From positions 124,001-188,000 of the forward strand of contig JADJQY010000013.1 of the NCBI GenBank assembly GCA_016712505.1: a stretch of 64,000 nt of DNA, read 5' to 3'. The translations under genes and the position numbers were made by a program. Origin of the DNA: Candidatus Eiseniibacteriota bacterium (GTDB taxonomy: Bacteria; Eisenbacteria; RBG-16-71-46; CAIMUX01). Below the pieces are notes generated by a model. It was not told the origin of the DNA, did no database searches, and saw nothing but the letters and a program-made list of their open reading frames with translations. Each line of letters opens with the position of its first letter. Position 1 is the stretch's first letter. Shown here in pieces: positions 17,511-25,932 of the stretch.

Positions 17511-20366
17511 CTAGCGCAGGCGCACCAGGCGGCGGGCGATCGCCTCTCCTCCCGTCTCGATCCGGGCGAAGAAGACCCCGGCGCCCAGGGCTCGCCCGCT
17601 GTCATCCCGTCCGTCCCACTGGACCGACTGGCGTCCGGCGGTGAGGGGAGCGTCGAGCAGCACGCGGACATTTCTGCCCCCCGCGTCGACGATCCGAACC
17701 CGGGTGCGGCCGCCGGTGGGAAGGGCGAATTCGAGGCGAGAGATCCCCCGCGCGGGGTTCGGCTGCACCGCGGTGAAAGCCAGGGCCGCGGCCGGCTCTG
17801 GGTTGGTCACATCGGTGGTTCCGCTCATCGTGGTGAACGCCACGTCGTCGATGTACCAGCCGGGGGCGTTGACCCCGCCGTCACTGCCGAAGTGGAAGCG
17901 GACCTGGACCCCATTGCCGACGAAGGCGCTCAGATCGAACACCACCGGATCCCAACCCTGGCTCTCGCCGCTGAATCCGGCTTCCCCGCCCAGGCCGTCG
18001 AGAAACGCGATCGGGTATTCGCCGACCGGGCTCACGGTCGACCAGTTGAGCCCATTCTTCGCCTGCACGTTGCCGCCGTCGAAGCCGGCCTCGAGGCTGT
18101 ACCAGTGGGAGAAGCTGAGGAAGAGGCGCGTCGCTCCGCTGAAGTTGAAGCTGGGGGTGGTCAGGTAAGCGGACTGGCTATCGCCGTAGTTTCCGGTCAG
18201 GTTGGTGGCCCAGAGCTTGGAGCCGGAGAAGGCCCCTCCGGGCCCGACGCCGGTCGGAACGCCCCAGCCCCACGGAGTCTGGCTGGAGTACGACCCGTTG
18301 TTCGCCTCGAAACTCTGGGCGTCGCTCAGTTCCCAGTCCTCGTGAGTGGTGTTGTTCGCCACGACATCCACCTCGCGATAGGCCGCCCCCTTGGTCGGTA
18401 CCAGTCCGGCCACGGCCAGATATCCGGTTGCCGCCGGGATGCCGAGAATCGAGTAGGCCCCGGCGCCGTTGCTCGTGGTGGCGGGAATCGGCACGCCGAG
18501 CAGTCGGACCTCCGCGTTGGCCAGCGGGGCGCCCCCCGTCTCCGCCCGCACCGTGCCCGAGAGCGCCCCGGTCGGCTTCGGATCCATCACCACGTCCTGC
18601 ACCAGGTTCTGCCCGGCCCCGACCGTGACCGGCACCGAGGCGTCCTGGTGGAAGAACTCCTGCGCCTCGAGGGTGTAGTCACCGGCCAGAACCGGGAGCG
18701 AGAACTGCCCGTTGACGTCGGTGATGGCGAAGCTCCCTGCCTCGGGCAGATCGATCCGCACGCCGGGCAGCGGAACCAACGTCTCCGCATCGCGGGCCAG
18801 GCCGGAGATCGTGCCCACCCCTTCGAGCAGCATGGCTCGCGCCGCCACCAGGTCCGGCCGCGGGCCGATCCGCTTGCTGCCGACATACGGCGATCCGGTC
18901 TGGGTCAGGATCGCGGTCGCGACCTGCGCGTTCAGGGTGACCCCCCAGTGCGCCTTGCTCATCCCCTGAAGGCAGGCGACCGCGCCGGAGACGATCGGGC
19001 TCGCGCTCGAGGTCCCGCCGAATCCCGAGGTGTACCACTGTTCTTCTGCGCCCCCCTGCAGGGTGCCGTACCCGGAAGATGTGACCGATGAGCCCCAACC
19101 GTTGAGGTCGATCCGATTGCCGTAGTTGGTGAACCACTCCGCCACCAGGCCGGTCGGTGTCCCCGCCCCGACCATGATCGCGCCCGAGTTCCGCACCGAG
19201 CGATCGAACAGGTTGAGGTAGACCGGGTCGTCCAGGTTCTGTTCGCCATTACCGCCCGCCTCGATGCAGATCCGTCCGTTCGCCACCGCGGTCTGGATGG
19301 CGTCGAAGTTGTCCTGCCACCATTCCATCGGAACGTAGCCGTACTGGCCGCTCCCGTTCGCGTTCGGGCCTGGAGCATGCAGCTCGATCAGGAACAGGTC
19401 GCCCACCGAGCCCGCGGCCGCCGCCACGTTGATCGCCGAGGCGACGCTCTGATCGCCGATCGAGGCGCAGCCCGCCTGCATGTCCGAGGCGATCCCCGTC
19501 ACGCCGAAGCCGTTGTCCTGGCCCACCATCTCGCCCAGGACCGCGGTGCCGTGATTGCGCCACCCCGGATCGTTGATCTGCGTCCCGCTCTGGAAGAACG
19601 GTGCTGGCAGATCCTCGTGGCTCCAGAGCCAACCCCCTTCGATATCGACGATCCGCACTCCCGCGCCGCGCCCTCCGGGGAAGCCCCAGACCGCCTGCGC
19701 ATTGATCCCACTCGGCGAGGCGTAGAGATACCCCTGCATGTTGGAGAAGTCGGGGGTCGGCAGTCCCGGATCCGCGTCGCGCCAGGCCGCCCCGCTCGAT
19801 CCAGGGGCGCCGCTCACGAGCCCCCCGAGCGTCGCCTCATCGGTTCCGCTCGCGCGCCCCACGACGAGGGATGACGACGGGACGGCGATCGGATCGGGAA
19901 AGGCGTTTTCGACCAGGTCGATCGCCCGCAACTCGGCCAAAACCGCGTTCGCGTCCGCGACCGAACCCGCGGCCAGGATCACCTCGTAGTAGAGGTTGAG
20001 GTCGGCCAGGCGTCGCCCGCTCTGCACGCTCCCCGCAAGCCGTTCTTGCTCGAGCAGCCCCTCCGGCCGCCGAAAGCGCCGCTCGAACCGGACCTCCGGG
20101 TGTCGGGTGACAAACGCCCCCAGCGCCGTCAGATCGGTCGCCGGCTCCAGGCTCACCAGCCGCCCGTCACGCAGCCGGATGGCCGAACCCTCGGCGAACT
20201 TCACCACCACCCGATCGGCCCGATCGAGGGTTTCCCGCACCACCGCCCGCGAGGCCTTCGCCCCCCGGAACTCCTTGGCTTGATGGAGGATCGACTCCCC
20301 TCGGCTTTCGGCCGCCGTCGGGGAGAGCAGGGCGGCCGCCGCCGCCAGAACCAACCAATGACGCAC
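17511..20366 (-). CDS. Secreted subtilisin-like serine protease with C-terminal FlgD-Ig/T9SS-type domain
   Basis: About 951 residues with a signal peptide (HWLVLAAAAALLSPTAA). The S8 peptidase domain spans roughly 170-510: Asp in RIVDIEGGW, His in NHGTAVLGE, Ser in GTSSASPIVSG. Two carboxypeptidase-regulatory-like beta domains follow (GTISGLARDAET..., GALSGTVRAETGG...). Next come a MAM/immune-inhibitor-A-like domain (SHWYSLEAGFDGGN, GWYIDDVAF) and a C-terminal Ig-like sorting domain (VQPNPARG, WDGRDDSGRALGAGVFFARIE). All three catalytic residues are present, so it is probably an active extracellular or surface protease. GTG at 20366 is preferred because GAGGAGG lies at normal spacing; GTG at 20372 would leave almost none. 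The MITE-like element begins about 20 bases upstream. Confidence 0.9.
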   Translation of the reverse strand: MRHWLVLAAAAALLSPTAAESRGESILHQAKEFRGAKASRAVVRETLDRADRVVVKFAEGSAIRLRDGRLVSLEPATDLTALGAFVTRHPEVRFERRFRRPEGLLEQERLAGSVQSGRRLADLNLYYEVILAAGSVADANAVLAELRAIDLVENAFPDPIAVPSSSLVVGRASGTDEATLGGLVSGAPGSSGAAWRDADPGLPTPDFSNMQGYLYASPSGINAQAVWGFPGGRGAGVRIVDIEGGWLWSHEDLPAPFFQSGTQINDPGWRNHGTAVLGEMVGQDNGFGVTGIASDMQAGCASIGDQSVASAINVAAAAGSVGDLFLIELHAPGPNANGSGQYGYVPMEWWQDNFDAIQTAVANGRICIEAGGNGEQNLDDPVYLNLFDRSVRNSGAIMVGAGTPTGLVAEWFTNYGNRIDLNGWGSSVTSSGYGTLQGGAEEQWYTSGFGGTSSASPIVSGAVACLQGMSKAHWGVTLNAQVATAILTQTGSPYVGSKRIGPRPDLVAARAMLLEGVGTISGLARDAETLVPLPGVRIDLPEAGSFAITDVNGQFSLPVLAGDYTLEAQEFFHQDASVPVTVGAGQNLVQDVVMDPKPTGALSGTVRAETGGAPLANAEVRLLGVPIPATTSNGAGAYSILGIPAATGYLAVAGLVPTKGAAYREVDVVANNTTHEDWELSDAQSFEANNGSYSSQTPWGWGVPTGVGPGGAFSGSKLWATNLTGNYGDSQSAYLTTPSFNFSGATRLFLSFSHWYSLEAGFDGGNVQAKNGLNWSTVSPVGEYPIAFLDGLGGEAGFSGESQGWDPVVFDLSAFVGNGVQVRFHFGSDGGVNAPGWYIDDVAFTTMSGTTDVTNPEPAAALAFTAVQPNPARGISRLEFALPTGGRTRVRIVDAGGRNVRVLLDAPLTAGRQSVQWDGRDDSGRALGAGVFFARIETGGEAIARRLVRLR

Positions 20367-20387
20367 CTTCACGCCTCCTCGCTTCCC

Positions 20388-20531
20388 TGGGTTGTGGATC
20401 GAAGATTCGTGGTTTTAGCTGTAACCCATTGCGACGAAACGCTCTGCCGCCTACACAGATCTGTGCGGGCGCAAGTCGTTACGACTCCGAAGCGTAGTTG
20501 GGTTCACCACGAATCTTCGAGCCAGGCCCCC
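20388..20531. mobile_element. MITE-like element related to the IS at 34405-35836
   Basis: This 144-bp sequence has inverted ends of which the inner 15 bp are perfect (20399-20413 with 20506-20520). Each outer 23-24 bp matches the ends of the IS element downstream. The left end matches 21 of 23 bases of GGGTTGTGG..CGAAGATTCGTG, and the right end about 20 of 24. The exact centre holds a 12-bp palindrome, CACAGATCTGTG (20454-20465). It encodes nothing. CCCTG occurs at both edges (20385-20389 and 20529-20533). It occupies the leader or promoter position of the subtilase gene. Confidence 0.7.
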
Positions 20532-20608
20532 TGATTGTAGCGGATGGGGGGGCGTGGGGTGTCCGCGATTTCGGAATTGCGACGCCCCGGCGCAGTTCTG
20601 ACCACCCA

Positions 20609-20626
20609 ACTCTCCCCGGGGAGAGT
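20609..20626 (-). terminator. Hairpin terminator after the Cys-rich exported protein gene
   Basis: A perfect 18-bp palindrome, ACTCTCCCCGGGGAGAGT, lies 26 bases downstream of the stop at 20652. On the minus strand it is followed by TTGGGTGG. It separates this gene from the MITE and the subtilase. Confidence 0.5.
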
Positions 20627-20651
20627 CCATCCCTCCGGCAGGATCGCGCGG

Positions 20652-21602
20652 TCAGTCCCGGTAGATGCTCTTCAGGGTCCCGAAACTCGTTCGGGTCGGG
20701 ATGCAGGCCGTCCGGCCGCAGTCGCGGTAGAAGTCCTTCCATTCGCCGCCCGCGCGATCGCACTCCCGCGGCGTGTAGCCCGGATTGCACTGTCCATCGA
20801 TGCAGCACGGCCCGCGACATTGCTCACTCGAATTGACCGGGCAATCGCTGTAGTCGCCGAAGTAGGTCTTTCCCGCGTCCTCGCATAGATCCCGGATCGT
20901 CGTCGTGCAGACCCCCGTCGTATTGCAGCACGCTCCGGTGGGAAGGAACGCCAGGTACGGGTTGTGCCCGGCGACGCCGAAGCCGAGCGTGCCGTAGCCT
21001 TCGATCGGATCGATCTCGGCGGGGACGCTGTCATCGGCGAAACCGGTCGCGCTAAACGCGTGATCGGTCAGGCTAAATGTGCTCTCCGTGTAGCCGTAGC
21101 CTGCAAACCAGTAGACCTCAAACACCCGGTCCCGTTGAGTCTCGTTCCACGTCAGCGCCGTGCCGCTACCCGACTCCGGCCACTTCGGGTTAGAGGACGC
21201 CAGTTCGAACGATGCACCGCAGAGACCGACTGCCTCGACTGTGACCTGCGAGTCGTACTCAACGCCAAAGGTCAGACCTGCCACCTTCGGCGACGCATAG
21301 GTCGGGAACACCGCCAGCACGAACCAGATGTATTTCCGTGTGTGGTCGCTGTCGCTCGGGTCGACGTCCACGATGGCTCGCTCGGCGCGTGAGATGTCGG
21401 CGCGGCCGCACCAGGCCTGGTCGATCGTGTAGTTGAGGCTGGGGTTGGCGTGGACGATGAGGCTGCCTTCGCCGTTCGGACCGGCCCAGCCGCGACCTGG
21501 CGCAGCGACTGCGCCAAAGAGTGCGCTCGCCAGGAGGCAGAGCACCCCGGCCCGACCCCGAGGGAACGATGGCGTGCATGACTTCTGCAAAACAAACTCC
21601 AA
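20652..21602 (-). CDS. Exported Cys-rich protein with short WG-K-Y-type C-terminus
   Basis: A 316-residue protein. The N-terminus has an Arg-rich n-region and a hydrophobic core (GVLCLLASALFGAVAA), consistent with a signal peptide. A beta-rich body is followed by two Cys clusters: GACCNTTGVC...C, and GPCCIDGQC...C...C. The C-terminus is TSFGTLKSIYRD, comparable with SWGRVKARYGY of the protein at 37401-38183. The function is unknown; similar Cys motifs occur in predicted surface proteins of FCB-related candidate phyla. The start is uncertain: TTG at 21602, or TTG at 21590 with GGAG five bases before it. Confidence 0.65.
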   Translation of the reverse strand: MEFVLQKSCTPSFPRGRAGVLCLLASALFGAVAAPGRGWAGPNGEGSLIVHANPSLNYTIDQAWCGRADISRAERAIVDVDPSDSDHTRKYIWFVLAVFPTYASPKVAGLTFGVEYDSQVTVEAVGLCGASFELASSNPKWPESGSGTALTWNETQRDRVFEVYWFAGYGYTESTFSLTDHAFSATGFADDSVPAEIDPIEGYGTLGFGVAGHNPYLAFLPTGACCNTTGVCTTTIRDLCEDAGKTYFGDYSDCPVNSSEQCRGPCCIDGQCNPGYTPRECDRAGGEWKDFYRDCGRTACIPTRTSFGTLKSIYRD

Positions 21603-21758
21603 TGCTCTCGGTTCCGGAGGGGACCGCCTGGAGCATGCGGTCTGTCCGTGGGCGGGGTCAACCCGCCGCGTTAGACCCGGGGGACTCCGAACGGTTCCCG
21701 CGCGTCGTCGTGGAGGGACAAATTGCCGTCGGGAAGGTGGCTATCGAGGCTGCGGAGC

Positions 21759-22736
21759 TTAGCGTACCCCGATGGCCGACCGAACCTCGGTCATGGTGGC
21801 GGTGGCGATCGCTCCAGCCCGCGCGGCGCCCTCCTCCAGGATCTGATCGACCAGGGCGGGCTGCTGCGCCAGCTCGGCCGCCCGTTCCTGGATCGGTTCC
21901 AGGGTGGTCATCATGCTCTGGTGGAGCATCTTCTTGCAGTCGACGCAGCCGATCCCGGCCACCCGGCACTCGCGGTTGACCGTCTCGACCGTCTCCTCGG
22001 GCGAGAACGCCTTGTGCAGGGAATAGATGTTGCAGATGTCCGGGTTGCCGACGTCGGTGCGACGCTTGCGGTTCTCGTCGGTGACCGCCGGGGCGAGTTT
22101 CTTCCAGACCTCGTCGCGGGACTCGAGCACCCCGATGTAGTTGTTGAGCGACTTGGACATCTTGCTCTTCCCGTCCATCCCCATGATCCGGGCGCCCTCC
22201 TTGGGCACCAGGTGGGCCGGTTCGGGGAAGAGCTCCCCGAAGCGGGCGTTGAACTTCCGCGCCACTTCGCGGGTCAGCTCGATGTGCTGGATCTGATCCT
22301 CGCCGACCGGAACCGCGCCGGCCTTGTACAGCAGGATGTCGGCCGCCTGGAGCACCGGGTAGGTGAAGAGGCCGGCGTTGATGTTCTCCTCGTTCTGCTT
22401 GCTCTTCTCCTTGAACTGGGTCATGCGGGCCAGGTCGCCCATGGGGGTCACGGTATTGAAGATCCAGGCGAGCTCGGTGTGCTCGGGCACCTGGGACTGG
22501 ACGAAGAGGATGGCCCGTTTGGGATCGATGCCGCAGGCGATGTTGACCCGGGCGGCGTCGTGGATCCGCTTCTGCATCGTGGGGATGTCGTACTGGGCGG
22601 TGAGGGCATGGTAATCGACGATACAGAAGATGCACTCGTACTGGTCCATCAGGCGAACCCAGTTGCGGATCGCGCCGCAGTAGTTACCGATGTGGATCTC
22701 GCCGCTGGGCTGGATTCCGCTGAAGAGCTTCGCCAT
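21759..22736 (-). CDS. trpS: Tryptophanyl-tRNA synthetase
   Basis: A 325-residue class I aminoacyl-tRNA synthetase that charges tRNA-Trp. The HIGH-type motif is PSGEIHIGNY near the N-terminus and the KMSKS motif is intact (GKSKMSKSLNN). ACGIDPKRAILFVQSQVPEH is typical of bacterial TrpS. The length fits the family. The ATG at 22736 is chosen because AGGGGAG lies at proper spacing and MAKLFSGIQPSG is the usual start; a frame opening 25 codons earlier is not needed. A reading frame on the opposite strand is a shadow. Confidence 0.97.
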   Translation of the reverse strand: MAKLFSGIQPSGEIHIGNYCGAIRNWVRLMDQYECIFCIVDYHALTAQYDIPTMQKRIHDAARVNIACGIDPKRAILFVQSQVPEHTELAWIFNTVTPMGDLARMTQFKEKSKQNEENINAGLFTYPVLQAADILLYKAGAVPVGEDQIQHIELTREVARKFNARFGELFPEPAHLVPKEGARIMGMDGKSKMSKSLNNYIGVLESRDEVWKKLAPAVTDENRKRRTDVGNPDICNIYSLHKAFSPEETVETVNRECRVAGIGCVDCKKMLHQSMMTTLEPIQERAAELAQQPALVDQILEEGAARAGAIATATMTEVRSAIGVR

Positions 22737-22827
22737 CTGGTCTCCCCTGGCCGTGACCGGCCGACTAGGCATGAAACAACAAAGGTAGGAAGCGGAGGTC
22801 AGAGGTGTCAAGCCAGGGCAAACGAAG

Positions 22828-22854
22828 GGCCTGGCCGCGCAGGGCGACCAGGCC
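22828..22854 (-). terminator. Hairpin terminator after the AT-hook protein gene
   Basis: GGCCTGG (22828-22834) pairs with CCAGGCC (22848-22854). On the minus strand it is followed by TTCGTTTGCC. It lies about 60 bases after the stop at 22916. Confidence 0.5.
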
Positions 22855-22915
22855 TCTTCCGAGTTCTCGAATCCCGACTGCCGGCAACGACACGGCCGCC
22901 GGGGCTGCGGAATCG

Positions 22916-23473
22916 CTACTCGGCCGCGTCCTGAACCATCCGCATCAGCTTGTCGAAGCGCGAGACGGTCATGTTCGGGTGATGAGCCAGCACCAGTTGA
23001 CGGAACGCCTCGGCGAACCCGGCTTGCGACCGGATCTGGCGGGCGGCAACGGTGGCAGCCTTCCGAGCCCGGGCGGAGGGCCGGCCACGACGACGGCGGA
23101 TCGCGGTGATCGGGGCCGCCACGATGCTCGCCGTTGCCGCCTTGCGCGCGGGGCGACCGCGGCGGGCCGGGGCGCCGGAGCGTGCGCTCCGGGCGGCTGC
23201 AACCCGCGCGGCCATGACGGCGCGGGTGGTGCCGGCCGGACGTCCGCGACGCGGCGCGGGGAGGACGATCTTGGCCCCCTCTCGCCGACCGCGGCTGATT
23301 CCGGCCTTCCGCGCCTTGTTGTTCACGGTCGGTAGGGAAACCTCGTGCTTGCTCGCAATCTGCCGGTAGCTCAGCTCTCCGGCCTTGATGTCGGCGATAA
23401 TCGCCGCCTCACGCTTGATGCGCTCAGGGGTCATTCCTCGACCACCCGCCGCACGCTTCGATGTCTTCTTCAT
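22916..23473 (-). CDS. HTH protein with three AT-hooks, putative nucleoid or regulatory DNA-binding protein
   Basis: A 185-residue, very basic protein. Residues 15-60 form a helix-turn-helix of the resolvase/Hin type (YRQIASKHEVSLPTVNNKARKAG). The middle is Ala/Arg-rich and low in complexity, with three AT-hook cores: RRGRPA at 75-80, RRGRPA at 104-109 and RRRRGRP at 126-132. A folded helical C-terminus (GFAEAFRQLVLAHHPNMTVSR) follows. The combination suggests minor-groove binding plus sequence recognition. It is divergent from top6B across a 549-bp gap. AAGGAG is placed eight bases before the ATG. I do not recognise a named family. Confidence 0.7.
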   Translation of the reverse strand: MKKTSKRAAGGRGMTPERIKREAAIIADIKAGELSYRQIASKHEVSLPTVNNKARKAGISRGRREGAKIVLPAPRRGRPAGTTRAVMAARVAAARSARSGAPARRGRPARKAATASIVAAPITAIRRRRGRPSARARKAATVAARQIRSQAGFAEAFRQLVLAHHPNMTVSRFDKLMRMVQDAAE

Positions 23474-24022
23474 CTCCTGGCTCCTTCCCCTGTGGGATCG
23501 CGCTCGTGGGAACGCGGGTTCTACGGCCTACACTGTGGCGGCGCGTTACCTCGCCGGACCTACTCCTGGCACGATCTGCTCGTCTGCGGATCTTCATGTC
23601 GGACCCGCGACCACTCTTTCGAACTGTCAAATGCGGAAGGCGACTGCATCCGTTCTGCGCTGGTGGCTCCGTCCGCTCACCGCTTCGGTGGTGCGTCGCT
23701 CTGCTAGAGAGATGGATCGGCAGACACACCCATGCGTACAAATGCACCACGCGTATCTGTACACATCGGCAGTATTGCCTCGCCCGCGAGGGGTGTCAAC
23801 TGACGTTTCGCTGCCGGTCCCCACGGACGATAGGTACGCAACGCGGTGTCAGCACCGCGCATCGGACACCGAGAAGGTCTCTGGGCGCGGGCGACCGGGA
23901 GGATGCCCGCGCGGTCGATCGTTGCGCATCGAGCGAAAAATGGGGAGAATGCGCCCACTTGTTGGACGCTCCGGGCAGGGATGGTCCGTGGAGTGATCGG
24001 ACCCCAGGAAAGGACGTAGGAA
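23474..24022. other. Divergent promoter region between the AT-hook gene and top6BA
   Basis: There is no supportable gene in these 549 bases. A perfect 7-bp stem with TCAG loop lies at 23842-23859 (CGCGGTG/CACCGCG). GTAC recurs at about 23727, 23759 and 23834, but without a clear operator symmetry. The region presumably contains the promoters of both divergent units. AGGA just before 24023 is the ribosome binding site of top6B. Confidence 0.4.
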
Positions 24023-25882
24023 ATGGCAGAGGACGCGAAGCGCGCCCGAAGCGGCAAGGGGAAGAACCCCGTCGACACGCTCCAGATCGAGGTCGACTTC
24101 TTCACCCCGGCGTCGGCGGACGGAGCGCCGAACGTCGGCGACGGCTCGATCTCCGCGGCGCGGCGCGCAGGGGTGAGCCCCCGAGCGGAGAAGGGGGGGC
24201 GCGACGCCGACGGTGCCGGATCGGTCGGGGAACGGGCGCCACGGGCGGTCACCGCCGCGGCGCAGAATGGACGCAGTCGCGGCCGGACGGCGACCGAGAT
24301 GGCGGCGCGGCAGCGGGAGATCTCCGTCTCGGAGTTCTTCTCCAAGAACCGCCACCTGCTCGGCTTCGACAACCCCTCCAAGGCGCTCCTGACCACGATC
24401 AAGGAGGCGGTCGACAACTCCCTCGACGCCTGCGAGGAGGCGGGGATCCTGCCTGACGTCAAGGTGGAGGTGCACCCGATCTCCGAGGATCGCTACCGGG
24501 TGGTGGTGCAGGATAATGGCCCTGGAATCGTGCGCCAGCAGATCCCGAAGATCTTCGGGCAGCTCTTGTATGGGTCGAAATTTCACACCCTGAAGCAGAG
24601 CCGAGGGCAGCAGGGGATCGGGATTTCCGCTGCGGGGATGTATGGCCTCCTCACCACCGGAAAGCCGGTCGCGATCACCTCCCGCACCGGAAAGGGAAAG
24701 CCGGCCCACTACTTCGAACTGGCGATCGACACCCGCAAGAACGAGTCGGACATCCTGGTCGACCGGGTGGTGGAGTGGGACGTGGAGCACGGGACGCGGG
24801 TCGAGATCACCCTGCAGGCGACCTACAAGCGCGGGCGGCACTCGGTCGATGGTTACCTGCGCCAGATCGCAATCGCCAACCCGCACGCCCGGATCGAGTG
24901 GCTGCCTCCCGTGTCCGACGGCGAGGAGGGACCGGAGGTGTTCGAGCGGGTGGCCGATGCCCTTCCCCCCGAGCCGCTGGAAATCAAACCGCACCCGCAC
25001 GGAGTCGAGCTGGGCGTCCTGGTCAAGCTGCTCAAGGACACGAAGGCGCGGCAGCTCACCGCGTTTCTCCAGGGGGAGTTCTCCCGGGTGAGCCCCAAGG
25101 TGGCCGTGGAGCTGGCCGATGAGGCGCGCATCGGGCACAACGCCAGGCCGGCCGCGCTGAGTCCGCAACAGACCGAGGCGCTGCACAAGGCGCTCGGCAC
25201 GGTCAAGATCATGGCTCCGCCGAGCAACTGCATCTCGCCGATCGGCGAGGATCTCCTGCTGAAGGCGCTGCAGCAGGAGGTTCGGGCCGACTTCTACGCC
25301 ACGGTGACCCGCCCGCCGGCGGTCTACCGCGGCAATCCGTTTCAGGTGGAGGTGGGACTGGCCTACGGCGGCGACCTGCCCGGTGACGAGCTGATCACGC
25401 TCTATCGCTATGCCAACCGGGTGCCGCTCCTCTATCAGCAGTCGGCCTGCGCGATCACCAAGTCGGTCCTCTCGATCGACTGGAAGTCGTATCACCTGCA
25501 GCAATCCAAAGGGGCACTGCCGAGCGGGCCGATGGTCCTCCTGGTTCACATCGCATCGGTCTGGGTGCCCTTCACGTCGGAGTCGAAGGAGGCGGTGGCC
25601 CACTATCCCGAGATCGTGAAGGAGATCCGGCTCGGCCTGCAGGAGGCCGGTCGCCGCCTCGGGACGCACATCAGCCGGCGGCGCCGGGAGGCGGACGAGA
25701 GCAAGAAGCGCTCGTACATTCAGAAGTACATTCCGCACATCGGCATCGCGCTGCAAGAGATGCTCAAGTTCAGCGACAAGGAGCGGGAGAAGACGATCAC
25801 CGTCCTGACCGAGACGCTCGAACGGTCGCGCAGTGGTCTGGAGCTGCCGGAGGACGAGGAAGAGATCATCGAATCGGTCTGA
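24023..25882 (+). CDS. top6B: DNA topoisomerase VI subunit B (ATPase)
   Basis: A 619-residue protein. The GHKL ATPase has Glu128 and Asn132 in IKEAVDNSLDACEEAG, DNGPGI, and RGQQGIGISAAGMYG. The H2TH-like and transducer regions follow (DFYATVTRPPAVYRGNPFQVEVG, YRYANRVPLLYQQ, SIDWKSYHL). It drives ATP-dependent strand passage by the type IIB enzyme together with subunit A. An acidic and basic, probably disordered, extension of about 95 residues precedes the conserved start (QREISVSEFFSKNRHLLGF). The protein ends after the transducer, without the C-terminal Ig-like domain of some archaeal forms. Topo VI is typical of archaea and plants and patchy in bacteria. Subunit A follows 50 bp later. Confidence 0.95.
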   Translation: MAEDAKRARSGKGKNPVDTLQIEVDFFTPASADGAPNVGDGSISAARRAGVSPRAEKGGRDADGAGSVGERAPRAVTAAAQNGRSRGRTATEMAARQREISVSEFFSKNRHLLGFDNPSKALLTTIKEAVDNSLDACEEAGILPDVKVEVHPISEDRYRVVVQDNGPGIVRQQIPKIFGQLLYGSKFHTLKQSRGQQGIGISAAGMYGLLTTGKPVAITSRTGKGKPAHYFELAIDTRKNESDILVDRVVEWDVEHGTRVEITLQATYKRGRHSVDGYLRQIAIANPHARIEWLPPVSDGEEGPEVFERVADALPPEPLEIKPHPHGVELGVLVKLLKDTKARQLTAFLQGEFSRVSPKVAVELADEARIGHNARPAALSPQQTEALHKALGTVKIMAPPSNCISPIGEDLLLKALQQEVRADFYATVTRPPAVYRGNPFQVEVGLAYGGDLPGDELITLYRYANRVPLLYQQSACAITKSVLSIDWKSYHLQQSKGALPSGPMVLLVHIASVWVPFTSESKEAVAHYPEIVKEIRLGLQEAGRRLGTHISRRRREADESKKRSYIQKYIPHIGIALQEMLKFSDKEREKTITVLTETLERSRSGLELPEDEEEIIESV

Positions 25883-25932
25883 TTCGGGATGACCGGATCC
25901 GATCCGGCCCGCAGCGACGCGAGGGAGACAGC

